From positions 28,388-88,859 of the forward strand of contig NZ_AOMA01000142.1 of the NCBI RefSeq assembly GCF_000337895.1: DNA of 60,472 nt, written 5' to 3'. Every line of letters begins with the position of its first letter. Position 1 is the first letter of the stretch. The DNA comes from Halobiforma nitratireducens JCM 10879 (GTDB lineage Archaea > Halobacteriota > Halobacteria > Halobacteriales > Natrialbaceae). The notes under the pieces are model-generated. The model saw nothing but the letters and a program-made list of their open reading frames with translations. It was not told the origin of the DNA and searched no databases. Below are positions 34,361 through 42,892 of the stretch, piece by piece. Made by a program: the position numbers and the translations under genes.

Positions 34361-34886
34361 ACCGGGCCCTACGGGCGTCGCGGGTATATATACCCTGATG
34401 CGGATCGTGGATTCGGATCGTGGTTCGTTTCCGTTTCTCGTCGCCGGTGGTCGTTCGCCAGTCGCTGGTCACAGGTCGTGACTCGATAGCCGATACTCGA
34501 TACTCGATATTCCATACCTTGCCCCTCGAGTTCCCGACACGTTCGGCTCGTTCCCGCGTTTGACGCACGTACGACGGTAGGCGACCGGGCTCGAGCGAGG
34601 AGAGAGCGAGGAGAGAGCGAGGAGAGAGCGAGGAGAGAGCGAGGAGAGAGCGAGGAGAGAGCGAGGAGAGAGCGAGGAGAGAGCGAGGAGAGAGCGAGGA
34701 GAGAGCGAGGAGAGAGCGAGGAGAGAGCGAGGAGAGAGCGAGGAGAGAGCGAGGAGAGAGCGAGGAGAGAGCGAGGAGAGGACGAACAGAGACCAAGCAG
34801 AGAACCAGCCGGCACCGGAGCAGCGAGATGTGCAGATCGAAGCGAAGCGCCCCAAATTATGACCCCCCGGATTCTCATCCCCCGAC
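34361..34886. other. Repeat-rich intergenic region between engB and the DUF389 gene
   Basis: 525 bases without a supported gene. It holds, left to right, a short slippage-type repeat (CCGATACTCGATACTCGATA, 34490-34509), the 11-bp purine minisatellite at 34595-34780, and the upstream region of the DUF389 gene. Serine/leucine-rich open frames through the repeat on the minus strand exist only because an 11-bp unit is open in all three frames. Confidence 0.7.
34595..34780 (+). repeat. 11-bp purine minisatellite, about 17 copies
   Basis: Unit GCGAGGAGAGA repeated head to tail about 16.9 times with no sequence variation that I can see. The plus strand is purine except for one C per unit. The 11-bp period is close to one helical turn. 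Flanked by related purine-rich sequence on the right (GAGGACGAACAGAGACCAAG). Confidence 0.96.
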
Positions 34887-36203
34887 GTGCGTCTCGTACA
34901 GTTGACGGTGCCGACGGGAAAGCGGGAGACGGTCCTCGGCGCACTCGAGGACCGCGGCATCGACTACGTCGTGACCGACGAGGAGAGCAGACGGGAGTAC
35001 ACCGCGGTCGTCTACTTTCCGCTGCCGTCGCCGGCCGTCGAGCCGGTGCTGGACGAACTACAAGAGGCGGGGATCGACGAGGACGCCTACACCGTCGTCG
35101 TCGACGCGGAGACGGTCGTCTCCCGTCGGTTCGAGGCGCTCCGCGAGGAGTACGAGAACGGCGACGTCGAGACCGACCGAATCTCCCGGCAGGAGCTACA
35201 GGCCGAAGCCGAGTCGCTGACGCCGACGTTCAGCGTCTACACCGTGATGACGGTCATCAGCGCCGTGGTCGCGACTGCGGGCCTGCTGCTCGACTCGCCA
35301 GCGGTGGTCGTCGGGTCGATGGTGATCGCGCCGCTGATCGGCCCGGCGCTCGGCGCGAGCGTCGGTTCGGTAATCGACGACGAGGAACTGTTCACCGAGA
35401 GCGTCTTCTACCAGATCGTCGGAGTCGCGGTCGCTATCGCAGCGGCGGCAGTGTTCGCGTGGCTGGTCCGGATGACAAACGTCGTGCCACCGGGGCTCGA
35501 CATCACGGCCGTCGGGGAGATTTCGGAGCGGCTCGCGCCGGACTTGCTCTCACTGGCCATCGCGCTGGGGGCGGGCATCGCGGGAATCATCAGCATCGCT
35601 ACCGGCACCTCGGTCGCGCTGGTCGGTGTGATGATCGCCGCGGCGTTGATCCCGCCGGCGGCGGCAGCGGGGATCGCCATCGCGTGGGGTCAACCGACGG
35701 CCGCGATCGGCTCGACGGCGCTCGTGCTGGTCAACGTCCTCTCGGTGAACCTCGCCGGACTGCTCACGCTGTGGTACGTCGGCTACCGCCCCGAAAACCT
35801 GTTCTCGCTTGGCGAGACCGAACAGCGCGTGCGCCGACGGATCGTCGGCCTCGCCGCGATCGTGTTCGTCTTCGCGCTGTTTCTCGGCGGGATCACCTAC
35901 GCCTCCTACGTCAGTGCGACGTTCGAGGAGAACGCCCGCGAGGAGGTCGAACTCGTCCTCTCGGAAGAGGAGTTCGCCCAGTACCAGCTGCTCGAGTTCG
36001 AGGTCGTGATGGACGACGAGTACCCGTTCGTCAGTCCGGAACAGGTCGTCGTGACGATCGGTGGCCCACCGGACGAAGCCCCGCCGGCGCTGGCCGATAC
36101 GTTACGCGAGCGGATCAACCAACACAGCGACGACCAGGTTGCGGTCGAAGTCAGGTACGTCAACGTGATCGAAGGCAACGGGGAAGCGTCTCGAGACGGC
36201 TGA
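34887..36203 (+). CDS. DUF389 family membrane protein (TIGR00341)
   Basis: 438 residues from a GTG start. N-terminal soluble ACT-like region (MRLVQLTVPTGKRETVLGAL), then about seven or eight membrane helices (~residues 115-345) with the DUF389 core SPAVVVGSMVIAPLIGPALG and SVALVGVMIAAALIPPAAAA, and a soluble C-terminal domain. The family is common in haloarchaea and cyanobacteria; its role is unknown. Separate from its neighbours. Confidence 0.9.
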   Translation: MRLVQLTVPTGKRETVLGALEDRGIDYVVTDEESRREYTAVVYFPLPSPAVEPVLDELQEAGIDEDAYTVVVDAETVVSRRFEALREEYENGDVETDRISRQELQAEAESLTPTFSVYTVMTVISAVVATAGLLLDSPAVVVGSMVIAPLIGPALGASVGSVIDDEELFTESVFYQIVGVAVAIAAAAVFAWLVRMTNVVPPGLDITAVGEISERLAPDLLSLAIALGAGIAGIISIATGTSVALVGVMIAAALIPPAAAAGIAIAWGQPTAAIGSTALVLVNVLSVNLAGLLTLWYVGYRPENLFSLGETEQRVRRRIVGLAAIVFVFALFLGGITYASYVSATFEENAREEVELVLSEEEFAQYQLLEFEVVMDDEYPFVSPEQVVVTIGGPPDEAPPALADTLRERINQHSDDQVAVEVRYVNVIEGNGEASRDG

Positions 36204-36215
36204 CTCGGGACGGTT

Positions 36216-36749
36216 TTAGCGGTCGCGTCGTCGCCGGACGCGCTCGAGCAGGCTCGTGTCGACCTCGGGTTGGAGGTTCGATTCGGGTTCAGTTTCAGGT
36301 TCGGATTCCCGTTCGGGTTCGTGCTCGGATTCGGAGTGGGGGTCGGGGTTGGGGTCGGAGTCGGAGTCGGAACGAGAACTGCAGTCGGCGTGGGAGTCGG
36401 ACTCGGACTCGGACTCGGAACCCAACACCAACCGAGACATGCGACCGATCGTGCTCGGTTTCTGCCCCATTTTGTCTTCGTCGTCTTCGTCGTCTTCGTC
36501 GCCCTCCCCATCCCCGTTCCCCTCCGTCGATCCACGACCGAGTCGCCGTCGCACCCAGGCCCGAGGCCCACCGATCCGATTGATAAAGTACGTCGGCAGG
36601 TACAGCGCGATAGCACCCAACGCGATGAAGCCAAGCCCTCTGGGGAGCTGTCCCGCTCCGAGATTCGAGAGACCGATATAGAACATCGGCCAGGCCATCG
36701 AGAGCCCGGCTGCCGTCTGGAGCATCCAGAGGATTCCGGGCCCTTTCAT
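36216..36749 (-). CDS. Hypothetical membrane protein with acidic repeat tail
   Basis: 177 residues from MKGPGILWMLQTAAG, one base after the GTPase stop; an upstream ATG would overlap that gene. Two hydrophobic helices (~residues 8-30 and 36-55) are followed by a basic patch and a long low-complexity tail of Ser/Glu/Asp repeats (SESESESDS) encoded by GAGTCG/GACTCG hexamers, ending in basic RVRRRRDR. No family recognised. Cotranscribed with the Nog1-like GTPase. Confidence 0.7.
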   Translation of the reverse strand: MKGPGILWMLQTAAGLSMAWPMFYIGLSNLGAGQLPRGLGFIALGAIALYLPTYFINRIGGPRAWVRRRLGRGSTEGNGDGEGDEDDEDDEDKMGQKPSTIGRMSRLVLGSESESESDSHADCSSRSDSDSDPNPDPHSESEHEPERESEPETEPESNLQPEVDTSLLERVRRRRDR

Positions 36750-36750
36750 A

Positions 36751-37737
36751 TCACTCCTCGAACGGTAACTCGGGCTCGTAGTCGACCGCGTCGACGGCTG
36801 CATCGAGAACGCCCGTGACGTTCTCGTCGGTCTCGACGCTCATCTCGAGGTCGGCGTCCATACCCTCGAGGTCGGCGTTCCAGACCTCCTCGCGGTCGGT
36901 TTTGTTCGCCACCGTGAGCACGGGGACCGAGTCGAACCGATCGGCAATCGCATCCCGGAGCTCGAGTTGTGACTCGATCGGGTAGCCACACTCGCCGCTG
37001 GGGTCGACCAGTACGAGCATACAGTCCGCGAGGTGTTCGATGGCACTGACGGCCTGGGATTCGATCTCGTTTCGCTCCTCCGGCGGGCGGTCGAGCAGGC
37101 CGGGGGTGTCGACGATCTGGTACCGGATGTGGTCGCGCTCGAAGTGGCCGACGCCGATCCCTTTCGTGGTGAACGGGTAGGAAGCGGTCTCACCGCGGGC
37201 GCTCGTGACGTCGTTGACGAGCGAGGATTTGCCGACGTTGGGGTAGCCAGCGACGACGATCGTCGGTTCATCGGGGTCGATGTCGGGCAGGTCCCGGAGA
37301 TCGTTGCGCGCCTCGTTGATCCGCAGGAGGTGGGCGTCGATCTGTTCGACGATGTCCGCCAGACGGGCAAACGCCTGCTTGCGGTGTTTTCGGGCGGTGT
37401 CGACGTCCGTTTTCCGCAGGCGGGGCTGGTACTCCTCGTGGATCTCGCGGGCCTTCCGGCTGGCCCACATCACTTCCGAGAGGCTCTGACGGAGCTCGTC
37501 GACGTCGACGATCGCGTCCGCCAACTCGTAGTAGAACGGGTGAGCGTCGTACTCGAAGTCCGGCCACGCCGTGACCACGTTCTCGAGGTTGTCCGAGATG
37601 ATGTTCGCTGCGGTCTGGAGCATCGACTGCTGGGCCTCGAGGCCGCCTTTGGCCTTGCCGGCCCGTGCCGCCCGCGAAAACGCCTTGTCGATCAACTCTT
37701 CCGACGTGGGCGTCGTCGGAAGGTCTTCGAAAATCAT
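36751..37737 (-). CDS. Nog1-like ribosome-assembly GTPase
   Basis: 328 residues from MIFEDLPTTPTSEELI; the open frame continues upstream without family sequence. An N-terminal helical domain (~1-155) precedes the OBG/Nog1 GTPase domain: GYPNVGKSSLVND, VDTPGLLDRPPEERNEIE, TVANKTDREE. Archaeal Nog1 homologues have this two-part layout and act in 50S assembly. The second assembly GTPase here after EngB. Its promoter region faces DUF5518. Confidence 0.92.
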   Translation of the reverse strand: MIFEDLPTTPTSEELIDKAFSRAARAGKAKGGLEAQQSMLQTAANIISDNLENVVTAWPDFEYDAHPFYYELADAIVDVDELRQSLSEVMWASRKAREIHEEYQPRLRKTDVDTARKHRKQAFARLADIVEQIDAHLLRINEARNDLRDLPDIDPDEPTIVVAGYPNVGKSSLVNDVTSARGETASYPFTTKGIGVGHFERDHIRYQIVDTPGLLDRPPEERNEIESQAVSAIEHLADCMLVLVDPSGECGYPIESQLELRDAIADRFDSVPVLTVANKTDREEVWNADLEGMDADLEMSVETDENVTGVLDAAVDAVDYEPELPFEE

Positions 37738-37818
37738 AGCGAGAGCTAGAACGCGCGGTCTTATAAGGTCGTTCGTTACGCGGCGAGGGGTTATCTTCGC
37801 CGACCCGCTACTCCCCGT

Positions 37819-38265
37819 ATGACCAATTGGCGGGCGGTTCTCGTCGGCTTTCTCGTCGCCGCGGGACTCGGGTTCATCGGACTCACACTCCCGGGACTCG
37901 GGCAGTTGGCGGCCGGCCTGATCGGGGGGTTCGTCGCCGGATACCTCGCGGGTGGCGGGTTCGTTCGGGGCTTCTGGCACGGCCTGCTCGCGGGCGCGCT
38001 GGGTGGCATCGTCGGGGGCCTGCTGATCGCGCTGTTGGTCGCCGTCGCCGGCTGGGCCGCCGGCCCCGCAGGCGGGCTACTGACCGGTCTCGCAGGAGCC
38101 GGAATCTTCGTCGTCGCGCTTCTCGTCGCGTCCGTGATGGCCCTCGAGAGCGCCATCGCAGGGGCGATCGGCGGCGCACTCAATCCGGACTCGGACTCGG
38201 ACTCGGACTCGGACCCGGACCCGGAATCGACGCGTTCGACGGGCCAGCGACGAGAGCACTATTGA
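37819..38265 (+). CDS. DUF5518 family membrane protein
   Basis: 148 residues. Gly-rich hydrophobic helices throughout (ATG in MTNWRAVLVGFLVAAGLG), with GGFVAGYLAGGGFVRGFWHG and MALESAIAGAIGGAL, the pattern of haloarchaeal DUF5518 proteins. The tail after residue 122 is a DSDSDSDSDPDPES repeat made by GACTCG hexamers. Function unknown. Confidence 0.78.
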   Translation: MTNWRAVLVGFLVAAGLGFIGLTLPGLGQLAAGLIGGFVAGYLAGGGFVRGFWHGLLAGALGGIVGGLLIALLVAVAGWAAGPAGGLLTGLAGAGIFVVALLVASVMALESAIAGAIGGALNPDSDSDSDSDPDPESTRSTGQRREHY

Positions 38266-38423
38266 CGGTGACAGTGGCCGACAGTCGGCCGATAGTCGTC
38301 GGCTGTTGCAAGCACCGACGACCATACCCGTGGACGACGAAGGGAGAAGAGACCGGACATCGCCGCACTGAACGATGAGTGATGTGTGATGTGTGATAAG
38401 TTATAAGTGATGAACGAGTAGCG

Positions 38424-39731
38424 ATGAACCGTCGCTACCTCTTGCTCCTGGGGCTGGTCGTCCTCGCCGCCAGCTACCTCGTCGCCGGGGGTGTGATCGA
38501 CCCGCTCGGGGAGCCCGCCGAGCCGGAGACTCTCGAGCGAGACCGGCTGATCCAGCCGGCGGAAAACGGCAGCTACATCTGGCCCTACACCAGTCGGGAG
38601 CGATCGGCCGACGAGCGGACCCTCGCGATCAACCTCGTCGTCCACGGCGAGGACGAGCGCGTCCGGCAGGCGCTGGTCGCCCAGGAGGAACTCGAGTGGG
38701 AGGAGCTCGATCCCGAGACGGCGGCGGAGCCGGAGGTCTACGACGAGGCCGACGACCGTATCCAGTGGGACGACGCCCACGGTTCGACGCGGTACACGTA
38801 CGTCGACGCCGGTCCCCACGACGCGGAGACCGTCTGGGTCGACGAGTCGTACCAGCTCCACACGGGAACGTATCTCGGCAGCCGGTACCACATCCGTGCG
38901 TACACGACCGAGTACGACGACTGGACGGCGATCCAGGTCCACCAGGAGTACTTCGATTTCTTCCGACTTCGCCACTCGGTCACCGACATTCAGGACTCTC
39001 AAGTGGCTCTCGAGACGGAGTTCCTCGAGGAGCCGTACGTCGACGAAGTGCGCCGGGAATACCACGGGACACACGGCGGCTGGAACGACGGCTGGCTCTC
39101 GGTCGTCGAACTGGCCGTGCTCGCCCCGATCGTGAACGGGGTCGTACTGGGAGTACTCGGCCTCTTCGGACTGACCGGCAGTCAGTCCGAAACCGTCCGC
39201 GGGCTCGTCCGCGGAACCCGGACCCTGCTCGGGTGGGCGTACCGTAACGTCCGCGGGTTCGTCCTCGCGGGTGCGCTCGCAGCGATCGTCCTCGGCGCGC
39301 GAAGCGCCGGGTTAGCTGTGGAGGCGGCAGTCCCCTGGCTCACGCCACAGGCGTTCGTCGTCGTCCCGTACGCGATGCTGGCGGCCGGGCTGCCGATCAC
39401 GGCGATCGTGTTCACCCAGCCTCTCGAGCGTGCCAGCCGGTTCCTCCGATTGCAACGCGTCGCGAGCCTCCTGGGGGACCCCCCGTCTCCACAGGCGGCC
39501 TTCTCGTTCGCGGTCGTCGGTCTCGGCGTCGGGTTCGTCGCGGACTTCGTCGGGATCGGAATCACGGCGCTGCCACTCGAGTTGCTCGTCCACCGGCTCG
39601 GACTGCTGATCGCGCTCGGGCTGCTCGCTGCGGGAGCGGCCCGCAGCGACGCGGAGGGGGCCGCGCTCTTCGGTCTCGGACTGGTCGGCTGGGCCGTCGG
39701 TCTCGCGATGCCTCTGGTCGGCTACCTGTGA
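38424..39731 (+). CDS. Membrane protein with LssY_C-like extracytoplasmic domain
   Basis: 435 residues. One N-terminal helix (MNRRYLLLLGLVVLAASYLV), a soluble domain (~residues 40-220), then six or seven helices. Within the soluble part, LAINLVVHGEDERVRQALVA, SRYHIRAYTTEYDDWTAIQV and HSVTDIQDSQVALETEFLEE resemble the LssY C-terminal domain found with PAP2 phosphatases, but the match is from memory and weak. The C-terminal helices are of unknown type. Preceded by a slippage-type repeat (38374-38426). Confidence 0.55.
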   Translation: MNRRYLLLLGLVVLAASYLVAGGVIDPLGEPAEPETLERDRLIQPAENGSYIWPYTSRERSADERTLAINLVVHGEDERVRQALVAQEELEWEELDPETAAEPEVYDEADDRIQWDDAHGSTRYTYVDAGPHDAETVWVDESYQLHTGTYLGSRYHIRAYTTEYDDWTAIQVHQEYFDFFRLRHSVTDIQDSQVALETEFLEEPYVDEVRREYHGTHGGWNDGWLSVVELAVLAPIVNGVVLGVLGLFGLTGSQSETVRGLVRGTRTLLGWAYRNVRGFVLAGALAAIVLGARSAGLAVEAAVPWLTPQAFVVVPYAMLAAGLPITAIVFTQPLERASRFLRLQRVASLLGDPPSPQAAFSFAVVGLGVGFVADFVGIGITALPLELLVHRLGLLIALGLLAAGAARSDAEGAALFGLGLVGWAVGLAMPLVGYL

Positions 39732-39761
39732 GAACCGGCGGTCCCGGCAGTCGGCTACCGA

Positions 39762-39980
39762 CTACCGTCGCCCACCTGCTGTATCCCGTAACGACTCGAG
39801 CGTCCGCTCGATGTCCCACTCGCGCTCGAGTTCGGCGAGCCGGTCGTCGATCTCGTCGGGGTCGTCGGCGTAGTACCGGAGTCGATCGGCCAGTTCCCGC
39901 CTGCTCTCCGCGTTGATCGCGTCGGCGGTACTGGACGGAACGCGTTCGGCGGTCCCCAGTAGCGAGGGGGCGTTCGCCAT
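39762..39980 (-). CDS. Small protein resembling the N-terminal half of haloarchaeal DUF2892 proteins
   Basis: 72 residues. AESRRELADRLRYYADDPDE and IDDRLAELEREWDIERTLES resemble the soluble N-terminal segment that precedes the membrane hairpin in haloarchaeal DUF2892 (YgaP-membrane-domain-like) proteins. Here the protein stops before any hydrophobic region, so it may be a truncated relative or a stand-alone form. It follows the Cys-rich bundle protein after 3 bases and is surely cotranscribed. Confidence 0.55.
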   Translation of the reverse strand: MANAPSLLGTAERVPSSTADAINAESRRELADRLRYYADDPDEIDDRLAELEREWDIERTLESLRDTAGGRR

Positions 39981-39983
39981 CGA

Positions 39984-40328
39984 TCAGGCCGACGCCATCT
40001 CCCGGCAGCTTTCGGCACAACGGGGCAGAATCTCGGCACAGGCCTGGCAGTGCTCGTGCTCGTGTTGCTCACACTCCTCGGCACACGCCTCGCAGAGATC
40101 GGCACAGAGTTCGCCCAACTCCTCGTGGGAGCCCGAATCGCGAGCCATCAACCGGGCGTGAAGCGAGGCGACGTCGGCCACGTCCCGACAGAGCCGGATA
40201 CACCGGCCCATTCCTTCCTCGTCCGCACAGGCATCGACACACCACTCACAGACCTGGGCCGCCTCGAGGCAGTTGTCGATACACTCCTGCATGTGGTCGT
40301 CCGCGTGGTCGATCCGTTGGAGCGCCAT
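39984..40328 (-). CDS. Four-helix-bundle Cys-rich protein (DUF326 / copper-storage type)
   Basis: 114 residues from MALQRIDHADDHMQECIDNC; the frame is open far upstream, but that part is a shadow of the lipoprotein gene. About 17 cysteines occur in helical CxxxC spacing (CLEAAQVCEWCVDAC, CADLCEACAEECEQHEHEHC, CAESC). This matches DUF326/Csp proteins, whose four-helix bundle stores Cu(I). A copper-buffering role is likely. The adjacent 72-aa gene is coupled. Confidence 0.85.
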   Translation of the reverse strand: MALQRIDHADDHMQECIDNCLEAAQVCEWCVDACADEEGMGRCIRLCRDVADVASLHARLMARDSGSHEELGELCADLCEACAEECEQHEHEHCQACAEILPRCAESCREMASA

Positions 40329-40416
40329 CACGGATCGATCGCCACCGATCACGATAATCAACGTATGCTGGGCGAATGCAGGCTCCCCACCTGCGTACGA
40401 ATCGATCCTGGCCCAG

Positions 40417-41842
40417 TCAGGACTCGAAAGGCGGCACCGAAAGCGACACGGCAAACGGGTACGCCGAAGCGTCGGTACTGCCGTCCGACCCCTCGAGGTC
40501 GCCACCCCATTCGACCGACAGCGCGTCCTCGAGGCGGTAGCGGCCGCCTTCGAAGCCCCACTCCGGACGGAGCTCGTAGGTCTCGGTGACCGTGTCGCCG
40601 GGCTCGAGGTGGGTGGTGATCCCGATGTCGTTGACGCTGATCGTGGGCCCGCCGTCGTACTCGCCGACGTGGACGTGGCCGTCGTCCTCGTAGGTGTCGG
40701 TCCAGAGGATCGCCCGTCCGTCGGTCGCGTCGGCGTCGCCGTCCGCGACCGGATACGCATCGAGGACGCCGAACGGGTCCGGCGCGTCGCCGAACAGCGC
40801 CACCGGTTCGTCGTCGGCGGACAGCTCGAGCGTGAACGTCCGGTCGTCCGGCTCGACCGCGGTGATCTCGAGGTCGATCGGCACTGCGTCGTGATCGACG
40901 GTCTCGAGAGTGGGGTCGTAGACATCGTCGTCGATTCGAACGTAGGCGTCGCCCTCGAGTGCCGCGCCGATGCCGTCGGGTCGCTCGTCGGTGTAAAGGG
41001 GGCGGCGCTCGGCCGCGGCGCGGAGCGTGGCGGCGGCCGGTTCCGCGTAGCTCCCGACATCGACGACGGGTCGACCGTACCGCTGCTTTTCGGTGACTTC
41101 CGTCGCCGAGACGGTGTAAGGCGGTCCGGGGTCCTCGTGGGCCAGTTCGAGTTCGACGTACCCCTCCGGCTCGGGACCGACCTCGCCGTCGCTTGGGTAG
41201 GCGACGTAGTCGTACTCCTCGAGGAATTCGTCGAGGTGCTGGTCCAATATGGGTGCCCGGTAGTCGTTCCCGGTTGCCCCGCCCTCCGCGTCCGGGCCGC
41301 GGGCAGGTTCGAGGACGGTGTTGACGGCGCTGACGATCTCCTGGTTGTCGACGCCCAGGACGCGGATCGTGTCGTCCATCCCGGATATCGTCCGGTCGTG
41401 ATCGACCTCGCTCTCGGGCACGTCCGCTCCCGAAACGACGTGCTCGGGCACCTCGTATTCGACGTCGTAGACCGTCCCATCGCGCTCGACGTACTGGAGG
41501 CCGAACAGCCCCTCGAGCAGGGCGTCGTCGGCCTCGTCGGTCTCGTACTCGCCGTCGGCGATCGCCGTCTCGACGGCGTCGGCCACCGGCTTCTGGAGGT
41601 CAGCGAACGCAGTGATCTGGTTGGACCGTGCCTCGTCGGCGTGCTGGCCGGCCACCGACAACACGTATTCGGGAGACGAGAGCGTCGCGTCGAAGGCCGG
41701 TGGCTCGTTGTCGCTGTCCGGGTCGTCCGTGGCCGGGTCATCCGTGGCCGGATCGGCAGATTCGGAGGGATCGGCGGGGTCGGAGAGACAGCCTGGCAAC
41801 GGCCGCGAGGCCGGCCGTCGCGAGGACCGTTCGTCTACGCAT
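40417..41842 (-). pseudogene. Putative lipoprotein gene with a 1-nt frameshift inside the lipobox
   Basis: A 460-codon frame (40417-41799) encodes an acidic exported-looking protein of unknown family, but as it stands could begin only at a TTG with no signal peptide. Reading from the ATG at 41842 gives MRRRTVLATAGLAAVA, a twin-arginine-like signal. Removing one base at about 41794 joins this to GCLSDPADPSESADP, giving the lipobox AVAGC (Cys18). The gene was therefore a lipoprotein of ~475 residues and carries a single extra base, by mutation or sequencing error. The last ~110 residues have the beta-rich look of an intracellular-protease-inhibitor-like domain (weak). Confidence 0.75.
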
Positions 41843-41887
41843 ACCGCCTCGTTCGTGCCACTCGATAATGTGTTTTGTGTGACTAAA

Positions 41888-41966
41888 GTACCGCTGCAAG
41901 TCAGTGCGCACCTGCTCGCCAGAAGCTCGGCGATCGGTGTGCAAACCGTTGCAGTTGTTACTATAG
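41888..41966 (-). repeat. MITE-like hairpin element, copy 1
   Basis: Same sequence as copies at 42893 and 47333, but on the minus strand. It contains TGCGCACCTGCTCGCC and GGCGATCGGTGTGCA, which pair as the arms of an imperfect hairpin, and ends TTACTATAG. It lies between the hisE stop and the start of the frameshifted lipoprotein gene, 46 bases before that ATG, so it occupies the promoter region. Confidence 0.85.
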
Positions 41967-41996
41967 AAGTCGGGCGTGAAACGTCGGACGCGTCGA

Positions 41997-42281
41997 TCAG
42001 CGACGCGCCTCGAGTTCCGCCTCGAGGTCCTCGAGGTCCATCTCCTTCATCGAGAGCAGGACGAGGAGGTGGTAGACGATATCGGCAGCCTCGTAGGCGA
42101 CCTCGTCGCGGTCGTCGTCTTTCGCTGCGAGGACGAGTTCCGTCGTCTCCTCGCCGAGTTTCTCGAGCACCGCGTTCTCGCCTTTCTCGTGGGTGAACAG
42201 CGACGCGGTGTAGGAGTCCTCGGGCAGCGTTTCCTTGCGATCCTCGATCACGGCAAACAGCTCTGTCAGGGTGTCGTCCAT
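41997..42281 (-). CDS. hisE: Phosphoribosyl-ATP diphosphatase
   Basis: 94 residues, an all-alpha MazG-like fold. LTELFAVIEDRKETLPEDSY, EETTELVLAAKDDDRDEVAY and EAADIVYHLLVLLSMKEM carry the metal-binding Glu/Asp set. It catalyses the second step of histidine synthesis, PRATP to PRAMP. Its start touches the DUF151 stop with no gap. Other his genes are not in the window, as is normal for haloarchaea. Confidence 0.95.
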   Translation of the reverse strand: MDDTLTELFAVIEDRKETLPEDSYTASLFTHEKGENAVLEKLGEETTELVLAAKDDDRDEVAYEAADIVYHLLVLLSMKEMDLEDLEAELEARR

Positions 42282-42749
42282 CTACATCTCACCGGAGACG
42301 TCGCGGATATCTTGCAGTTCCTGAAACTTCTCGCTGTCGTCTCGCCCGTTCTCGAAGACGTCTTCGGTTACTTCGATCGGAGCGTTGGTCCGGGCCGCAA
42401 GCGCCAGGGAGTCGCTGGGACGGGCATCGACGACCGTCTCCCCGCGGGGTGTCTCGAGGTGGAGGTCGGCGATGTAGGTGCCGCCCTGGCCGCCGTCGCG
42501 CTGTTCGATTTCGTTGACGACGACGCGGTCGATCCGGCTGCCGAGTTCCTCCATCACGTCGAGCAACAGATCGTGGGTCAGCGGCCGCCCGATATCGTCG
42601 GCCTCGAGGCCGCGGGCGATGCTGGTCGCCTCCTCGAATCCGATGAAAATGGGGACGACGTCGTCCTCGCCGTCGACCGCGAGGACGACCACTGGAACCG
42701 GCCCCTGGGGCGTCCCTGCGACGCGGACCGCGTCGATGGATGCTTGCAT
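42282..42749 (-). CDS. Bifunctional nuclease family protein (DUF151)
   Basis: 155 residues from MQASIDAVRVAGTPQGPVPV; an ATG 17 codons upstream is less likely. VVLAVDGEDDVVPIFIGFEE, HDLLLDVMEELGSRIDRVVV and ARPSDSLALAARTNAPIEVT are the DUF151 core. Plant and bacterial members have RNase/DNase activity in vitro; the archaeal role is open. First gene of a tight pair with hisE. The pair is flanked by hairpin copies in opposite orientation. Confidence 0.88.
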   Translation of the reverse strand: MQASIDAVRVAGTPQGPVPVVVLAVDGEDDVVPIFIGFEEATSIARGLEADDIGRPLTHDLLLDVMEELGSRIDRVVVNEIEQRDGGQGGTYIADLHLETPRGETVVDARPSDSLALAARTNAPIEVTEDVFENGRDDSEKFQELQDIRDVSGEM

Positions 42750-42892
42750 ATCAGTACTGATGGGAGCAAGGGAGAAAAACGTGTCCGGTCGCGAATGCAT
42801 GCAAAACGGGCCGACCGCCGAGCGGTCGGTGTGATACTGATTGCTACTATGTACCGCCGCTCGCCAGAACGGGGTCGCGACCGGCGGTAATT

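Noticed and set aside
34595..34780. Possible CRISPR array or repeat protein gene
   Set aside because: Units are contiguous without spacers, and the serine/leucine repeat frames on the minus strand arise from an 11-bp unit open in all frames, with no start site or homology.
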